Shown piece by piece: positions 34,501 through 43,571 of a stretch of DNA of 64,000 nt. The notes under the pieces are model-generated. The model saw only the letters and a list, made by a program, of their open reading frames with translations, did no database searches and had not been told where the DNA came from. A program made the position numbers and the translations under genes. This DNA comes from Rhizobacter terrae (lineage in GTDB: Bacteria > Pseudomonadota > Gammaproteobacteria > Burkholderiales > Burkholderiaceae_C), in assembly GCF_003852895.1 (NCBI RefSeq), contig NZ_QUSW01000010.1:1-64000 (forward strand). Direction: 5' to 3'. The stretch's first letter is position 1, and every line of letters starts with the position of its first letter.

Positions 34501-37125
34501 GAGGTGTCCAAGGCGCGCAGCGATTGGACCTCCGAGCAGAGCAAGGAGATCAAGACCACCAACGAGAAGGCCGGCAAGGAAGTCGCCAAGGGCAACGAGA
34601 AGGTCACCGCCGAGCAGACCAAGGCCGATGCCGACGCGAGCAAGCACATCGAGGAAGGCGACAAGCAGGCCGGCGAGGAAAAGGCCAAGGCCGAGAAGGA
34701 TGCGGCGACCAAGAAGTCCGAAGCCAAGAAGGAATCGGGCGGCGTGTTCGGCTGGCTGTCCAGCAAGGTGGCCTCGTTCTTCGATGCGCTCAAGAAGGGC
34801 ATCACCGCGATCTTCGACGCGGCCAAGAAGCTCGTTCGCACCATCATCGACAAGGCCAAGAAGCTGGCGGTGGCGGTCATCGAGGCGGCGCGCAAGGCCA
34901 TCGTGGCCGTCATCAAGGCGGTGGGCGCGGCGCTCATCGCGCTGGGCGACGTGCTGCTCGCGGCCTTCCCCGGCCTGAAGAAGAAGTGGCGGCGCTTCAT
35001 CGAGAACCGCGTGAAGGACGCCGAGAACGCGGTCAACAAGCTGGCCGACGCCTTGAAGAAGGGCATCACCAAGCTGCTCGACTTGTTAGGCAAGGCCTTC
35101 GAGTTCCTGCTGGACGCCTACAAGAAGGCGATGTTCATGGTGCTCGATGCGGCCAAGGCCGCGGTGGATGGCGCCATCAAGTTCGCCAAGTCGGTGGCCG
35201 ACCTGGTGGGTACCTTCGTCGTGCTCATCAAGGACATCGCGTCCAACCCGGGCGGCTGGATCAGCAACCTCGGCGCGGCGGTGATGGACGGCGTGAAGAA
35301 CCACCTGTGGAAGGCCTTCAAGGCGGCCGTGAAGGGGTGGTTCAACGACAAGCTGGAAGAAGTGCTGGGCGTGGGCCTGACCATCTGGAACGTGCTCAAG
35401 AAGGGCGGCATCTCCATGAAGGAGGTGGGCCACATGGCCTTCGAGGCCTTGAAGGCGGCCATTCCCGCGGCGCTCATCCAGCTGCTGATCGAGAAGGTGG
35501 TGGCGATGATCGTGCCGGCCGCCGGCGCGGTGATGGCCATCATCGAAGGCCTGCAGGCGGCCTGGGGCACCGTGCAGCGCATCATCTCGGCGCTGGGCAA
35601 GTTCGTGTCCTTCCTGAAGGCGGTGAAGGCCGGCGGCGCCGGGCCGCAGTTCGCCGAGCTGCTGGCGGCGGCGGCCATCGTGGTGATCGACTTCGTGGCG
35701 AACTGGCTGCTCAAGAAGCTGCGCGGGCCGGCCTCGAAGGTGGGCAGCAAGGTCAAGGCCATCGCGCAGAAGATCATGGCCAAGATCAAGGCCGCGCTGA
35801 AGAAGGTCGGCAAGGCCTTGAAGAAGATCGCCAAGAAGATCGGCGGCAAGTTCAAGAACCTCAAGAAGAAGTTCAGCGACTGGCGCGCCAAGCGCAAGGC
35901 CAAGAAGGACGCGAAGAAGGCGGCCAAGAAGAAGGACCCGAGCCAGAAGAAGAAGGACAAGGAAAAGGCCAAGCAGGACAAGCTCGACCGCGGCGTGGCC
36001 AAGGCGACGCCCAAGGTGCAGGCGCTGCTGCGCAAGGGCGTGGGCAAGCTGTCGCTGAAGGTGCGCCTGATGGGCATCGCCTTCATGAGCGGGCTGTCGT
36101 CGCTCAAGCTCAAGGGCGAGGTGATCGAGGCGCGGGTCAATCCGAAGAAGGAAGTGAGCCGGGCCGAGCAGCTCAAGCTGGGCGGCGCGCTGGAGCCGAT
36201 CATCCAGGCGGCGGAAACCCAGTTCCTGGAGCAGTACGACGCGGCGCGCGCCAAGGAAGATGCGGGCGAGCAGGCCGACGGCGACGGGCCCAAGCAGAAC
36301 GACTCCGTGGACACGCTGCGCCAGTTCCAGGAGGCCGAGGCTTCCGGCTCAGGCTTGTCGTGGGACTTGAAGAAGAAGCTGGACGCGGCGGGCCGCCGCA
36401 GCATCCCGGCCAAGTTCGTCGCCGGCATGCGCATGGCCGGTGGCGGCTTCGCGCAGTTCATCCAGCACATCAAGGCCGGCGCCCAGCGCGCGAAGGCGCG
36501 GCTCACCGGCAAGCCCGACGACCCGTCGGCTTCGCTGATCACCACCGTGATCGCCATGGGCGGCAGCGGCGCGAAGTACAAGGACATCGCCAAGTCGGAG
36601 AAGTCGCTGGACTTCTCGGAAAAGACGCAGACTCTCATCGCACTGGAAGGCGCGCGCCAGCCCGGCGTGCTGACCAGCCTGGGCGTGTCCACCGCGACGG
36701 CCAAGGCCGAGCTGGATGCCACGGCGCCATCCCAGCAGGCCAAGAAGGAAAAGGCCCTGGTGGGCGAGGTGCTGGACAAGAACAACCCGATGGCGCCGGA
36801 GAAGTCGGCCGTGGCGGCCGCGGCGGAGAAGGACAAGTCGGTGCTGGACGGCCGCAGCAAGTCCGAGCGCAAGAAGGTCCAGCGTGCCGGGGACGAGCGC
36901 AAGCGGCGCATTGCCAAGATATTCTTGAAGCTGCGCCACCTGATGGAGACCAACAAAGACATCTACGGCGACGGCAGTTCTGCACTTGCGCAAGTATCGA
37001 AGGCGTTCTCGAACTGGTTCGAAGCACGCAAGCCCGGCTCCGGCAAGTCGTCCGACGATATCGTCAAGGCCGCAGAGGCGCTCACGACCAAGCTGGTGCT
37101 GTTCCTCAAGAGCTTCACAGGATGA
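31519..37125 (+). CDS. Giant low-complexity protein with amphipathic helices, candidate eCIS cargo/effector (1868 aa)
   Basis: Residues 1-390 are Ala/Ser/Thr/Gly-rich, then Lys/Ala-rich. Residues 390-730 are dominated by Gly and Glu, with an almost pure glycine run at about 672-694. Residues 900-1070 are highly charged and coiled-coil-like. From about 1073 amphipathic and hydrophobic helices begin ([20 protein letters not shown], then [20 protein letters not shown]), resembling the helical region of large DUF4157-type eCIS toxins. A Lys-rich stretch (about 1411-1494) leads to a soluble C-terminus. No HExxH peptidase motif is visible. GTG start. Cargo is my preferred reading; a tape-measure role cannot be excluded. 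Confidence 0.7.
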   Translation: MFDTTRPTSTDARRRLPAAPAPASEHAEPEVAKPQGASAMQAAGASAGKDAPAAGAAASPMQGAGAAAGGSQQSSLPRYMQGGAGSSTVGGASSPPAGGAAAGVSPSAQAATSMPATATATAAPGLQSASSHTGASATPSMQAASGSPSSQAAGGASTQATSSASAGAAASAAAAGASGAAGPVQPMPAGTAPGAAASGTGTAPGMASSATPGTAGGAGAMTSQPAAPTAAGSTASSASVSGAAGSVPSTPTSAKDGVGGVTGAGGMQAQVDPAAPRTTTPDGKPAAAGASPLQNKQGEPSAKKPDAKAADKTQAKADPKAVAGAEQAGKKATGKGGEKADAKKPGAEHGKDAAHAEEAHAKDGVGGKGAPTPGKADAKGKGAGPADKPNPDVANEAAAGQATGGGAAEGGGAQAAGATPAAAVGGGGGAGGGGAGPAGAAGESAGGGGGGEGAEAAAESAPGGQAAGPAETVQEKTEERMAQANPAGAAEEAHAEGEHAPAGGSAAHSPEEAHGGDAGGAGGEAASEGGGGGGEAAPAVEGGGGGGGEAAAESAGGGGGGGGEEGEAAGAAGGAAEVTDSPKAADKVSEKTPSVSEASHEEPDTAQRQQAGHDAREQHAETQEVAETGSEEHAQEKAEQHADANAGASGGEGGELAPGEKSAGVAELGESVGGGGEGGGGGGGGGGGGGGGGAQEAEQGPPPDTASQDPAAGLGAAASMSPVQAGAALSGVSSSIDRTASEEATSLQDQIPQAEVGADGAPATCVKTDDGGEGGDKPAEVEAEASQETPQPEATPEAGPAPSEDVVAPTVTAGEGGKISEEDGEKVQGAVDDMPTTDPGLDVSAGEAPKVELKGDADPAAADQQKAELDKTAAEQQAQGAVDAAKPAGENAIRVTRPKEVIKGPNVADPGGGGGKGAAADAAAAEEGVGIIAKEKKGPEVSAAMVQAQADMASKKGEHQAKVSEEKTKNDQEMAKLKEDNLAQQEAEKSGARSEVSKARSDWTSEQSKEIKTTNEKAGKEVAKGNEKVTAEQTKADADASKHIEEGDKQAGEEKAKAEKDAATKKSEAKKESGGVFGWLSSKVASFFDALKKGITAIFDAAKKLVRTIIDKAKKLAVAVIEAARKAIVAVIKAVGAALIALGDVLLAAFPGLKKKWRRFIENRVKDAENAVNKLADALKKGITKLLDLLGKAFEFLLDAYKKAMFMVLDAAKAAVDGAIKFAKSVADLVGTFVVLIKDIASNPGGWISNLGAAVMDGVKNHLWKAFKAAVKGWFNDKLEEVLGVGLTIWNVLKKGGISMKEVGHMAFEALKAAIPAALIQLLIEKVVAMIVPAAGAVMAIIEGLQAAWGTVQRIISALGKFVSFLKAVKAGGAGPQFAELLAAAAIVVIDFVANWLLKKLRGPASKVGSKVKAIAQKIMAKIKAALKKVGKALKKIAKKIGGKFKNLKKKFSDWRAKRKAKKDAKKAAKKKDPSQKKKDKEKAKQDKLDRGVAKATPKVQALLRKGVGKLSLKVRLMGIAFMSGLSSLKLKGEVIEARVNPKKEVSRAEQLKLGGALEPIIQAAETQFLEQYDAARAKEDAGEQADGDGPKQNDSVDTLRQFQEAEASGSGLSWDLKKKLDAAGRRSIPAKFVAGMRMAGGGFAQFIQHIKAGAQRAKARLTGKPDDPSASLITTVIAMGGSGAKYKDIAKSEKSLDFSEKTQTLIALEGARQPGVLTSLGVSTATAKAELDATAPSQQAKKEKALVGEVLDKNNPMAPEKSAVAAAAEKDKSVLDGRSKSERKKVQRAGDERKRRIAKIFLKLRHLMETNKDIYGDGSSALAQVSKAFSNWFEARKPGSGKSSDDIVKAAEALTTKLVLFLKSFTG

Positions 37126-37138
37126 CCAAGGATTCTTC

Positions 37139-37726
37139 ATGGCACGACCCATCAACATGGTCTTCTCGGCAGGCGTCACGCCCGAGCAGGCACTCAAGCG
37201 CGTGCAGGATGCCGCGTTCACGCTGTTTCGCTACCAGCTGGCGCCGTTCCGGCATGCGAAGCAGGACACCTTCGGCAACACCACGGTGGACCGCTGGGAG
37301 CAGGAAGGCCGGCGGGACACGGCCATCGACCTCACCAGCGATCGGGCGATGGGTGTGTCCTTCGTGAGCGTCATTGCGGGCGACGATGCGCATGCGCATG
37401 ACGTGGCCACCAAGCTCAACGACATGCTCATGCTGCGGCCCGCGCAGGAGTTCATCGACATCGCGTTGCGCCAACCCGATGACCCGGCTGCCCTGGTGCG
37501 CGCGGCCCTCGCCGCCGAGCAGGAGCATGCCGGCCTGAAGGACGCCATCGCCCAGCGCCTGGGTGCCGCGGACGTGCCGGTGCGCGCAGCGGCTGCCAAG
37601 GCGGCGGCGCTGGTCACCTGGCCTTCGCTGCTGCCGGCCTTGCAGAAGGCCTTGGCGGGTGAGACCGATCCCACCTTGCACCGGTTCCTGGAGATCGCCG
37701 TCAAGAAGTGTGGCGGCAGCACATGA
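37139..37726 (+). CDS. Small protein after the giant eCIS gene, possible chaperone or immunity factor
   Basis: The 195-aa product is not a family I recognise. Residues 1-95 are alpha/beta (INMVFSAGVTPEQALKRVQD, FTLFRYQLAPFRHAKQDTFG). Residues 100-195 are helical and repeat-like (AALVRAALAAEQEHAGLKDA, VPVRAAAAKAAALVTWPSLL), resembling HEAT-type repeats. There is no signal peptide. AAGGA at 37128-37132 supports ATG 37139. Sitting between the giant protein and the GH19 enzyme, it could protect from, fold or load one of them. That is inference from position and helical-repeat style only. Confidence 0.6.
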   Translation: MARPINMVFSAGVTPEQALKRVQDAAFTLFRYQLAPFRHAKQDTFGNTTVDRWEQEGRRDTAIDLTSDRAMGVSFVSVIAGDDAHAHDVATKLNDMLMLRPAQEFIDIALRQPDDPAALVRAALAAEQEHAGLKDAIAQRLGAADVPVRAAAAKAAALVTWPSLLPALQKALAGETDPTLHRFLEIAVKKCGGST

Positions 37727-37738
37727 AGGAGACTCACC

Positions 37739-38431
37739 ATGATCACGGACTCGCAGCTGCGGCAGGTGATGCCGCACTTGACGGTTGAGAAGGCGCAGCT
37801 GTATTTGCCGCATCTCAACAAGGTGATGGCCGACAGCGGCATCGGCAACATGCTGCGCACGGCGGCCTTCGTCGCCCAGCTCGCGCACGAATCCGGCGAG
37901 TTCAGGTTCATGGAGGAGATCTGGGGCCCCACCGACGCGCAGCGCCGCTACGAGCCGCCCTCGGACCTCGCCAAGCGGCTGGGCAACACGCAGCCGGGCG
38001 ACGGCAAGCGCTTCAAGGGCCGCGGGCCCATCCAGATCACCGGCCGCTTCAACTACAAGAAGTACGGCGATCTTTTGGGTGTGGACCTGGTGGACCAGCC
38101 AGAACTCGCCGCCGACCCGCAATGGGCTTTCGCCACGGCCGGCTTGTTCTGGAAGAGCAACGGCCTGAACGAGCTGGCCGACAAGCCCGACTTCGTGGCC
38201 ATCACCAAGCGCATCAACGGCGGCACCAACGGCCTGGCCGATCGACAGATGTATTACGAGCGGGCGAAGAAGGCACTGGCGGACAACTTCATCGCGGGCG
38301 ACTTTTCAACGCCGAAGGCCGTGCCCGAGGCGGTGAGGATGCGCGGCGTGCCGCAGGTGGCGCAGCCGTTGGAGCGCGGGCACGAGGCGATAGCAGAAGA
38401 CCACGCGAGTCAGAAGCATCCGCGCCAGTGA
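37739..38431 (+). CDS. Glycoside hydrolase family 19 (chitinase/endolysin-like)
   Basis: The 230-aa enzyme has the GH19 lysozyme-chitinase core: AAFVAQLAHESGEFRFMEE with catalytic-type E51 and E59/E60, RRYEPPSDLAKRLGNTQPGD, KRFKGRGPIQITGRFNYKKY, then WAFATAGLFWKSNGLNELAD and VAITKRINGGTNGL. It would cleave beta-1,4 bonds in peptidoglycan or chitin. No signal peptide is present, so it acts after injection, after lysis, or with help from another protein. AAGGAG lies upstream. As the last gene of the eCIS operon it may release particles by host lysis or serve as cargo. Family assignment is firm; role is inferred. Confidence 0.92.
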   Translation: MITDSQLRQVMPHLTVEKAQLYLPHLNKVMADSGIGNMLRTAAFVAQLAHESGEFRFMEEIWGPTDAQRRYEPPSDLAKRLGNTQPGDGKRFKGRGPIQITGRFNYKKYGDLLGVDLVDQPELAADPQWAFATAGLFWKSNGLNELADKPDFVAITKRINGGTNGLADRQMYYERAKKALADNFIAGDFSTPKAVPEAVRMRGVPQVAQPLERGHEAIAEDHASQKHPRQ

Positions 38432-38456
38432 CGCATGAGGCGTGCCCACAGCGGCA

Positions 38457-38729
38457 TCAGGTGACCCGCATGAATTCATCACGAGGTGAATTGATCCAGA
38501 CCTCCACATAGGGAGAAGGCAGGCTGACAACCAGCGGTGTGGGCATGAAGAACCTGGCTGATCCCTCGTGATAGAAGGGCGACGCCGCTGAATAGACGCG
38601 ATACGACACCTGAGGGGGAGGGACCGAGTCGGCGTTCTGGGTCCAGACGTAGACAAACCCGAAGGGTGCAACGGTTTGGCAGATGCGGACCCATTGTTGC
38701 GATGGAACGAAAACCCATCCGGCGCTCAT
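38457..38729 (-). CDS. Small hypothetical protein opposite the eCIS operon end (90 aa)
   Basis: Starting from the ATG at 38729, preceded by GGGAGA, the product begins MSAGWVFVPSQQWVRICQTV and is rich in strands and aromatic residues (FGFVYVWTQNADSVPPPQVS). No family is recognised and there is no clear signal peptide. Its start overlaps the stop of the upstream gene (ATGA on the minus strand), so the two are coupled. It is convergent with the GH19 gene, 25 bases apart. GC content is lower than the eCIS operon, suggesting separate origin. Confidence 0.6.
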   Translation of the reverse strand: MSAGWVFVPSQQWVRICQTVAPFGFVYVWTQNADSVPPPQVSYRVYSAASPFYHEGSARFFMPTPLVVSLPSPYVEVWINSPRDEFMRVT

Positions 38730-39136
38730 GACAGTCTCCCTGCGAATCCTTGTTGGTTCTTGAGTGCATCGATTGAAGATTGCGTCCGGGAGTTCTCTTC
38801 CAGTTTGCATCTCATCAAGGCGATGTAGATGCGACTGACCAACTCACCCTCGTTGCCAATCGGAAAGAAATGGGGTGACAGGAAGGTTTTCATGTCCTTG
38901 GTGCCGAACTCGTGGCCGCCACCGGAGAAGCGTCTGTTTTCCAGCAGTCCGAAAAGCTCTTGCACGCTGTTCACAGGGTAGGCGAGTTGGGCTGCACGGG
39001 CGCGTTTCAGCGCCGTTGCGCATATTCGCAATTCGGGTATGAGCCCAAGAACAAGATCGATCACATCGAAGTCGGACGGTTCGAACTTCAGTGACGAACC
39101 CGCGCCGTGCCATGCATTCCGTTCCATGTCGTTCAT
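38726..39136 (-). CDS. Hypothetical protein coupled to the small downstream gene (136 aa)
   Basis: The product (MNDMERNAWHGAGSSLKFEP) appears soluble and helical, with FDVIDLVLGLIPELRICATA and ALKRARAAQLAYPVNSVQEL. I recognise no domain. It lies 27 bases after the exported collar-like gene on the same strand and overlaps the following small gene by four bases, so the three probably form one unit. Possible roles include accessory or immunity to the neighbouring secreted protein or the GH19 enzyme, but this is not shown by sequence. Confidence 0.6.
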   Translation of the reverse strand: MNDMERNAWHGAGSSLKFEPSDFDVIDLVLGLIPELRICATALKRARAAQLAYPVNSVQELFGLLENRRFSGGGHEFGTKDMKTFLSPHFFPIGNEGELVSRIYIALMRCKLEENSRTQSSIDALKNQQGFAGRLS

Positions 39137-39163
39137 GTGGTGCGCTCCCGATGGATGCCGAGT

Positions 39164-40225
39164 TCAAAGCTTCATGATGTAGACCACGCGTGTGCTGGGA
39201 GGGTAGTTGGCCCTTTCATCCGTTGTGATCGAGACGGGATGGGTATGCCTGTAGGTGTGGTTGCCTTCGGATTCGAACTGGGCACCAGGCGCCCAGCCGT
39301 GTTTGGTGATGTCCATGCTGGCTGTCCCCGTGCCCGAGTGGCTGTGCCTGGCTTCTCCCATCTGCTCGCCGATCTTCTCTTCGGTATCTGTTCCGATGGC
39401 GTATCGATCGCGCAGGTCAGGAGTGCCTGCCGTGCCGTCGCACACATGGAATCCTCCGGGAATTCGTTGTCTTGAACCCCAGGCGAGAATGGCACCGCGA
39501 GGCAGCGCGGCCAACACTCGTTCAGTGTCCGAAGGTGGCGGCACCACGGCGGGGAGGTCGCGCGTGAAGGCACCCAGCTCCGTGTCGACGAACACGGAGA
39601 TCGCCGAATCCTTCAGGCGCTCGCATTGCAGCGAATTGAAACTTGCGGTCAGGTACATCGGTGGCACGATCGAGCCCGTGCAGCGAACGGCACCCTTTGG
39701 CAAGAATCCGATGGACTTCACCTTGGGCCGCGAGTTGTTCTCGAACGCTTGGCTGTAGCGCATCGACACAGTGAAGACGTGCTGCGTCGGAGCGACCAGG
39801 AAGCTTGTTTCGAGCCCTTTGGTCTCGATCTTGCGGCATTGGTTGTATCCCGCAATCAAACTGGGATCGGCAGTCTTCTGGAAAGCCGATTCCTGAGACA
39901 AGTCGACCGTGAGGCGCGAGTTGTTTCCGCAAAACTTTTGCTGGTACATCTCCTGGAACGACTTTGCATCGGTAAAGCCGATTCCAACGGAGACGTCTTC
40001 AAATCCAAGGCTCAGGTTCGCCCCACTGTTCGACGAAGAGCCGCTTTGCTTCAACACTCCGCTGCACCAGGCCTGGTGCCACTTGTCGTAGCTGTATTTG
40101 CTGGAGGAGTTGTTGAAGACGTTGAACACCCCGTCGCGCAACAACAAGTCGCATCCTTGTGCATGGACGCCAAATGGTGCCAATGCCAAAAGGATGTTCG
40201 CGGCTGTTCTGAAGAAGGATGGCAT
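39164..40225 (-). CDS. Exported protein with phage tail-collar-like C-terminal domain
   Basis: The 353-aa protein starts with a signal peptide (FFRTAANILLALAPFGVHAQ) and then a Cys-containing domain of about 200 residues that I do not recognise (Cys in GCDLLLRDG, QAWCSGVL, KFCGNN, NQCRK). From about residue 245 a tail-collar-like domain follows: LPRGAILAWGSRQRIPGGFH, VCDGTAGTPDLRDRYAIGTD, and HSHSGTGTASMD with a His-rich end. Collar domains sit on phage fibres, and stand-alone secreted forms exist in bacteria. Its export signal argues against direct assembly into a cytoplasmic eCIS particle. It faces the eCIS operon and heads the minus-strand trio. Confidence 0.75.
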   Translation of the reverse strand: MPSFFRTAANILLALAPFGVHAQGCDLLLRDGVFNVFNNSSSKYSYDKWHQAWCSGVLKQSGSSSNSGANLSLGFEDVSVGIGFTDAKSFQEMYQQKFCGNNSRLTVDLSQESAFQKTADPSLIAGYNQCRKIETKGLETSFLVAPTQHVFTVSMRYSQAFENNSRPKVKSIGFLPKGAVRCTGSIVPPMYLTASFNSLQCERLKDSAISVFVDTELGAFTRDLPAVVPPPSDTERVLAALPRGAILAWGSRQRIPGGFHVCDGTAGTPDLRDRYAIGTDTEEKIGEQMGEARHSHSGTGTASMDITKHGWAPGAQFESEGNHTYRHTHPVSITTDERANYPPSTRVVYIMKL

Positions 40226-40314
40226 CTGAAGGCTTTCAAAAAGATGGCCTTCAGTTTGCCCCTCGAGTTTTCATGACGCGTCCCCAACAAGTAGGACGCG
40301 CCCACTCACGGCAG

Positions 40315-40338
40315 CGGCTGCACCTTGGTGCGCAGCCG
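40315..40338 (-). terminator. Hairpin just downstream of the parvulin gene, weak terminator candidate
   Basis: CGGCTGC at 40315-40321 and GCAGCCG at 40332-40338 form a seven-base perfect stem with a 10-base loop, 15 bases after the minus-strand stop at 40353. There is no clear T-tract, so intrinsic termination is uncertain. Confidence 0.3.
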
Positions 40339-40352
40339 TCGTGCCCTGGGTG

Positions 40353-41246
40353 CTACCGCTTGCCTTCGTCCGCCCGTTTGCGCAGCGATTGCGCGATGCG
40401 GTCCTTCACCTGCTCGAAGGGCGGGTAGACCTTGGGCCGCGCCTGCGTCACCTCGATGACGTGCCAGCCGAATCGCGTCCACACCGGCGCGTCGACCATG
40501 CCGCGCGGCGCCAGCTTGAGCATCGCTTCTGCGAAGGGCGGTGCGAAGTAGGCCGGCACGTTCCAGCCGAGATCGCCGCCGGCCGAACGCGTGGGTGTGT
40601 CGGTGGACACGTCCTTGGCCACGACCTCGAAGGACTCGCCCTTGCGGATGCGGTCGAGCGCGGCCTGGGCGTCTTCCTTCTTCGGGACGAGGATGTGGCG
40701 GACCTTGTATTCCACACGGCCGCCCACCTTCACCCAGTCGTCGTATTCCTTGCGCACCTGCTCGTCGGTGACGACGATGCCCTGTGCGGAGATCAAGAGC
40801 GGCACCTGCGGCGCAATGTGGTACGTCGGCTTTCCCTGGGCGGGGAAGGTCAGCGTCATCACGTAGGGCATGCGGTAGCCGCATTGCTTCAGCGTCCACA
40901 GCTCCTGCACGACGCGTGAGCCGTCGGGCCGCGCGGTGCTGTCGCTGCCGGGCTTTGGCGCGGCGGTGACGGATTCGATCTCCGGGCAGTTGGCGCGTTC
41001 GTTGGCTTCGGACTGGATGCGGCGCAGCAGGGTCAGCCGCTGGTCGTCATTGGCGACGCTGCCGTCGAACTTGATGCCGAAGAGATCGGAGGGCATCGAA
41101 AACGCCCCGGTGCGCAGGTAGAAGTCGCGCCACGGATCGGGTGCGGCATCGGCGGATTCCGCGGCCAGGGCCTGCGCGCCCAGGCCTGCGGCGAGGGCGC
41201 AGCCCAGCAGGGCATGAAGCGGTGCGGTCATGGTGTTTCTGGTCAT
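40353..41246 (-). CDS. Periplasmic peptidyl-prolyl isomerase, parvulin (PpiC/SurA-type)
   Basis: Starting at ATG 41246 (MTRNTMTAPLHALLGCALAA) the 297-aa product has a signal peptide ending near ALAAES. The C-terminal 110 residues are a parvulin domain: VEYKVRHILVPKKEDAQAAL, FEVVAKDVSTDTPTRSAGGD, LGWNVPAYFAPPFAEAMLKL and TRFGWHVIEVTQAR. It isomerises prolyl bonds during folding of envelope proteins. Longer frames reaching 41984 run through the lipoprotein gene in another frame and are not used. The stop of the upstream lipoprotein gene is two bases before this ATG, so the two form an operon. Confidence 0.88.
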   Translation of the reverse strand: MTRNTMTAPLHALLGCALAAGLGAQALAAESADAAPDPWRDFYLRTGAFSMPSDLFGIKFDGSVANDDQRLTLLRRIQSEANERANCPEIESVTAAPKPGSDSTARPDGSRVVQELWTLKQCGYRMPYVMTLTFPAQGKPTYHIAPQVPLLISAQGIVVTDEQVRKEYDDWVKVGGRVEYKVRHILVPKKEDAQAALDRIRKGESFEVVAKDVSTDTPTRSAGGDLGWNVPAYFAPPFAEAMLKLAPRGMVDAPVWTRFGWHVIEVTQARPKVYPPFEQVKDRIAQSLRKRADEGKR

Positions 41247-41248
41247 GG

Positions 41249-41836
41249 TCACAGCGTCCCACTGAAGCCCGTGGCGGGCGTGGCCTTGCGCAGCACCACG
41301 GCGTTGCGGAAGATCTCGTCGCGCGACGGCGGCGCGACCTTGCCGTCGGACTTGATGTAGGCGTCCAGCTGATCGATGATGGCCTGCGCCCTGAACGCGA
41401 CCGTGTTCTCCGGCAGCGGGTCGCCCATCATCGAGACCACGGCGTTGGTGTGCCAGGTGGTGATCGTCGAGCCCGGGATGTAGATGGGTACGTAGCTCGC
41501 GCCCTTGGTGGGCATGAGGCGGGTCTCGTCGCCGCCCTCGCGCAGGGCGAGGATCTGGTCCTCGATCTGCCGCGCGCTGGATGTCTTGCCCGGCGAACGC
41601 TCCAGCGCGAAGTAGGCGTAGCCCTTTTCCTTCGTGAGTTCGGCGCAGCGGTAGATCCAGAAGTTCCAGACCCGGTCCTGGCTGGAATTGCCGTTGCCGT
41701 CGAAGCGCACCAGGTAGTGCGAATCGTCGATGCGGGTGTCGCTGTAGCCGCCGAACAGCGTGTTCTTGCCGTACGGCGATGCGCAAGACGTGACAAGCAG
41801 GGCCGCGGTGATTGCAGCCCAGAAGCGTTGCTTCAT
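41249..41836 (-). CDS. CC0125/CC1285-like outer-membrane lipoprotein
   Basis: From ATG 41836, with GGAGGGGG upstream, the 195-aa product begins MKQRFWAAITAALLVTSCAS, a lipoprotein signal with lipobox LVTSC. The body contains GGYSDTRIDDSHYLVRFDGN, WNFWIYRCAELTKEKGYAYF and FRAQAIIDQLDAYIKSDGK. These are features of the CC0125/CC1285 family of small Gram-negative lipoproteins of unknown function, where GY-D-V-F-GN and AEL-GY-YF are typical. It is translated just before the parvulin. An envelope role is inferred from the anchor. Confidence 0.78.
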   Translation of the reverse strand: MKQRFWAAITAALLVTSCASPYGKNTLFGGYSDTRIDDSHYLVRFDGNGNSSQDRVWNFWIYRCAELTKEKGYAYFALERSPGKTSSARQIEDQILALREGGDETRLMPTKGASYVPIYIPGSTITTWHTNAVVSMMGDPLPENTVAFRAQAIIDQLDAYIKSDGKVAPPSRDEIFRNAVVLRKATPATGFSGTL

Positions 41837-42080
41837 GTTTCCCCCTCCAGAGAAGGGCCGCAGCGTACCAGATGCCCGACGCTGGCCGGAACGCAGCAAG
41901 CCGCTGGGTTCCTGGCCGATGTCCTGCTGATTGCGCAGCAAGGCTCAGTGGATTCGAGGCGAAACAGGCCTCTTCGACAGGCACGCGATTTGCGCTTGCG
42001 CGGCAGGCAGCGGCATTCGTCGGCTGTGCTGAACCACCGCTTCAATTCAAGACCATTGCGAACCCATCCGGAGGGACCCC

Positions 42081-43571
42081 ATGACATCGATCCACACCAC
42101 CCGACACTTCAAGGCCCTGGCAGCGTCCGGCGCGGCCGCCATGCTCGTTGCCTGCAGCACCGCCGGCAGTTCGTCCGAGCCAGTCTCGCTCGACCAGGCC
42201 AGCCAGGCGCTCAAGGTGTCGCAGACGCAGGCCCTGCACATCGAGGCCACGGGCCGCTGGTTCCAGTTCGGCCAGGCCCCGGCGCCCGGCCTGCCGTGGC
42301 CGGCTTTCGATGTCAGCCGCTACAGCGCCGATATCGACTACGCCGCGCCGGCCGCCCGCGTGCAGATCACCCGCCAACAAGTCATCGAAGCCGGCCGCGA
42401 GAGGCCCGCGCCGGCTGACCAGTCGGTGGACCAATACGTGGCGGGCACGCAGGCCTGGAACCGCGGGACCGCTGCAGCCACCACGCAGCCGGCCGCGCTG
42501 GCCGAACGACGCGCCGAGATCTGGTCGACACCCCAGGGCTTCGTGAAGGCCGCGCAGGCCCACCAGGCTAGGACGCGCGCCACCGGCGACGGCACGGAAG
42601 TCTCGTTCGACGTGGATGCCAAGACGCACTACGTGGGCTGGCTCAACGCACGCGGCGAGGTCTCGCGCGTGCAGACCTGGGTGGACACGCCGGTGCTCGG
42701 CGACACGCTGGTGGAGACGCGCTTCGAGGCCTACCAGGACTTCGGCGGCGTGCCGTTCCCGTCGCGCATCGTGCGAAGCCAGGGCGGGCATCCGGTGCTG
42801 GAGCTGAAGGTGGCGCAGGTGCAGGCGGCACTCGGCGCAGGCACCAGCCTGGCCGTGCCGGCTGAAGTGGCCAGCGCCAGACCTGCGTCCGTGACCGTGT
42901 CATCCAGCAAGCTGGCCGATGGCGTGTACTACCTCACCGGCGGCACGCACCACAGCGTGCTGATCGAGCAGCGCGACCACCTGGTGATCGTCGAGGCGCC
43001 GTTGAACGAGGAGCGCTCGCTCGCCGTCATCGCCAAGGCGCGCGAACGGGCACCAGGCAAGCCCATCAAGTACCTGGTGAACACCCATGCCCACTTCGAC
43101 CATTCCGGGGGCCTGCGCACCTTTGCCGATGCGGGTGCCACGATCGTGACGAACGCGGCCAACCGGCCCTTCTACGAGCAGGCCTGGGCCGCTCCGCGCA
43201 GCATCAACCCCGACCAGCTTGCACTGTCGCGCAAGACGCCACGCTTCGAGACTTTCACCGGCAAGCATGTGCTGAGCGATGGCCAACGCACGATCGAGAT
43301 CCACGACATCGCCGGCAACGGCCACAACGATGCGTTCTCGCTGGTGTACCTGCCGGCCGAGAAGGTGCTGGTGGAAGCCGACGCCTACACCCCGCCGGCG
43401 GCCAATGCGCCTGCACCGACTTCCCGCAACCCGTACACCACCAATCTCTACCAGAACGTGCTCCGACTCAAGCTGGACGTGACGCAGATCGCGGCGCTGC
43501 ATGGGCCGCGGGTGGTGAACCTGGCGGAGTTGCGGTCGGCGGCGGAGGTGGCGAATACGGCGCTGCGCTGA
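42081..43571 (+). CDS. Metallo-beta-lactamase-fold hydrolase, predicted lipoprotein
   Basis: The 496-aa protein starts with a lipoprotein-type leader (AASGAAAMLVACSTAGSS, lipobox LVAC). Residues about 30-270 form an unrecognised N-terminal domain. Residues about 275-496 are a metallo-beta-lactamase fold with the metal motif H336-A-H338-F-D340-H341 (in VNTHAHFDHSGGL), a later His in IAGNGHNDAF, and D/E in VLVEADAYTP. Such proteins hydrolyse esters, lactams or phosphodiesters; the substrate is not evident. GGAGGGA precedes the ATG. It is divergent from the lipoprotein/parvulin pair, with about 245 bases between them. Confidence 0.85.
   Translation: MTSIHTTRHFKALAASGAAAMLVACSTAGSSSEPVSLDQASQALKVSQTQALHIEATGRWFQFGQAPAPGLPWPAFDVSRYSADIDYAAPAARVQITRQQVIEAGRERPAPADQSVDQYVAGTQAWNRGTAAATTQPAALAERRAEIWSTPQGFVKAAQAHQARTRATGDGTEVSFDVDAKTHYVGWLNARGEVSRVQTWVDTPVLGDTLVETRFEAYQDFGGVPFPSRIVRSQGGHPVLELKVAQVQAALGAGTSLAVPAEVASARPASVTVSSSKLADGVYYLTGGTHHSVLIEQRDHLVIVEAPLNEERSLAVIAKARERAPGKPIKYLVNTHAHFDHSGGLRTFADAGATIVTNAANRPFYEQAWAAPRSINPDQLALSRKTPRFETFTGKHVLSDGQRTIEIHDIAGNGHNDAFSLVYLPAEKVLVEADAYTPPAANAPAPTSRNPYTTNLYQNVLRLKLDVTQIAALHGPRVVNLAELRSAAEVANTALR

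Noticed and set aside
34524-37367. Second plus-strand frame (947 codons) inside the 1868-aa gene
   Set aside because: Its Arg/Gly/Gln-rich composition is typical of a wrong frame of Lys/Glu-rich coding DNA. It begins mid-gene without a ribosome-binding site.
38473-38492. AATTCA/TGAATT hairpin as a terminator of the eCIS operon
   Set aside because: The stem has only six A/T-rich pairs, has no T-tract, and lies within the coding end of the convergent gene.
40353-41984. A 543-codon version of the parvulin gene
   Set aside because: The extra N-terminal part overlaps the lipoprotein gene out of frame. The signal peptide begins at ATG 41246.
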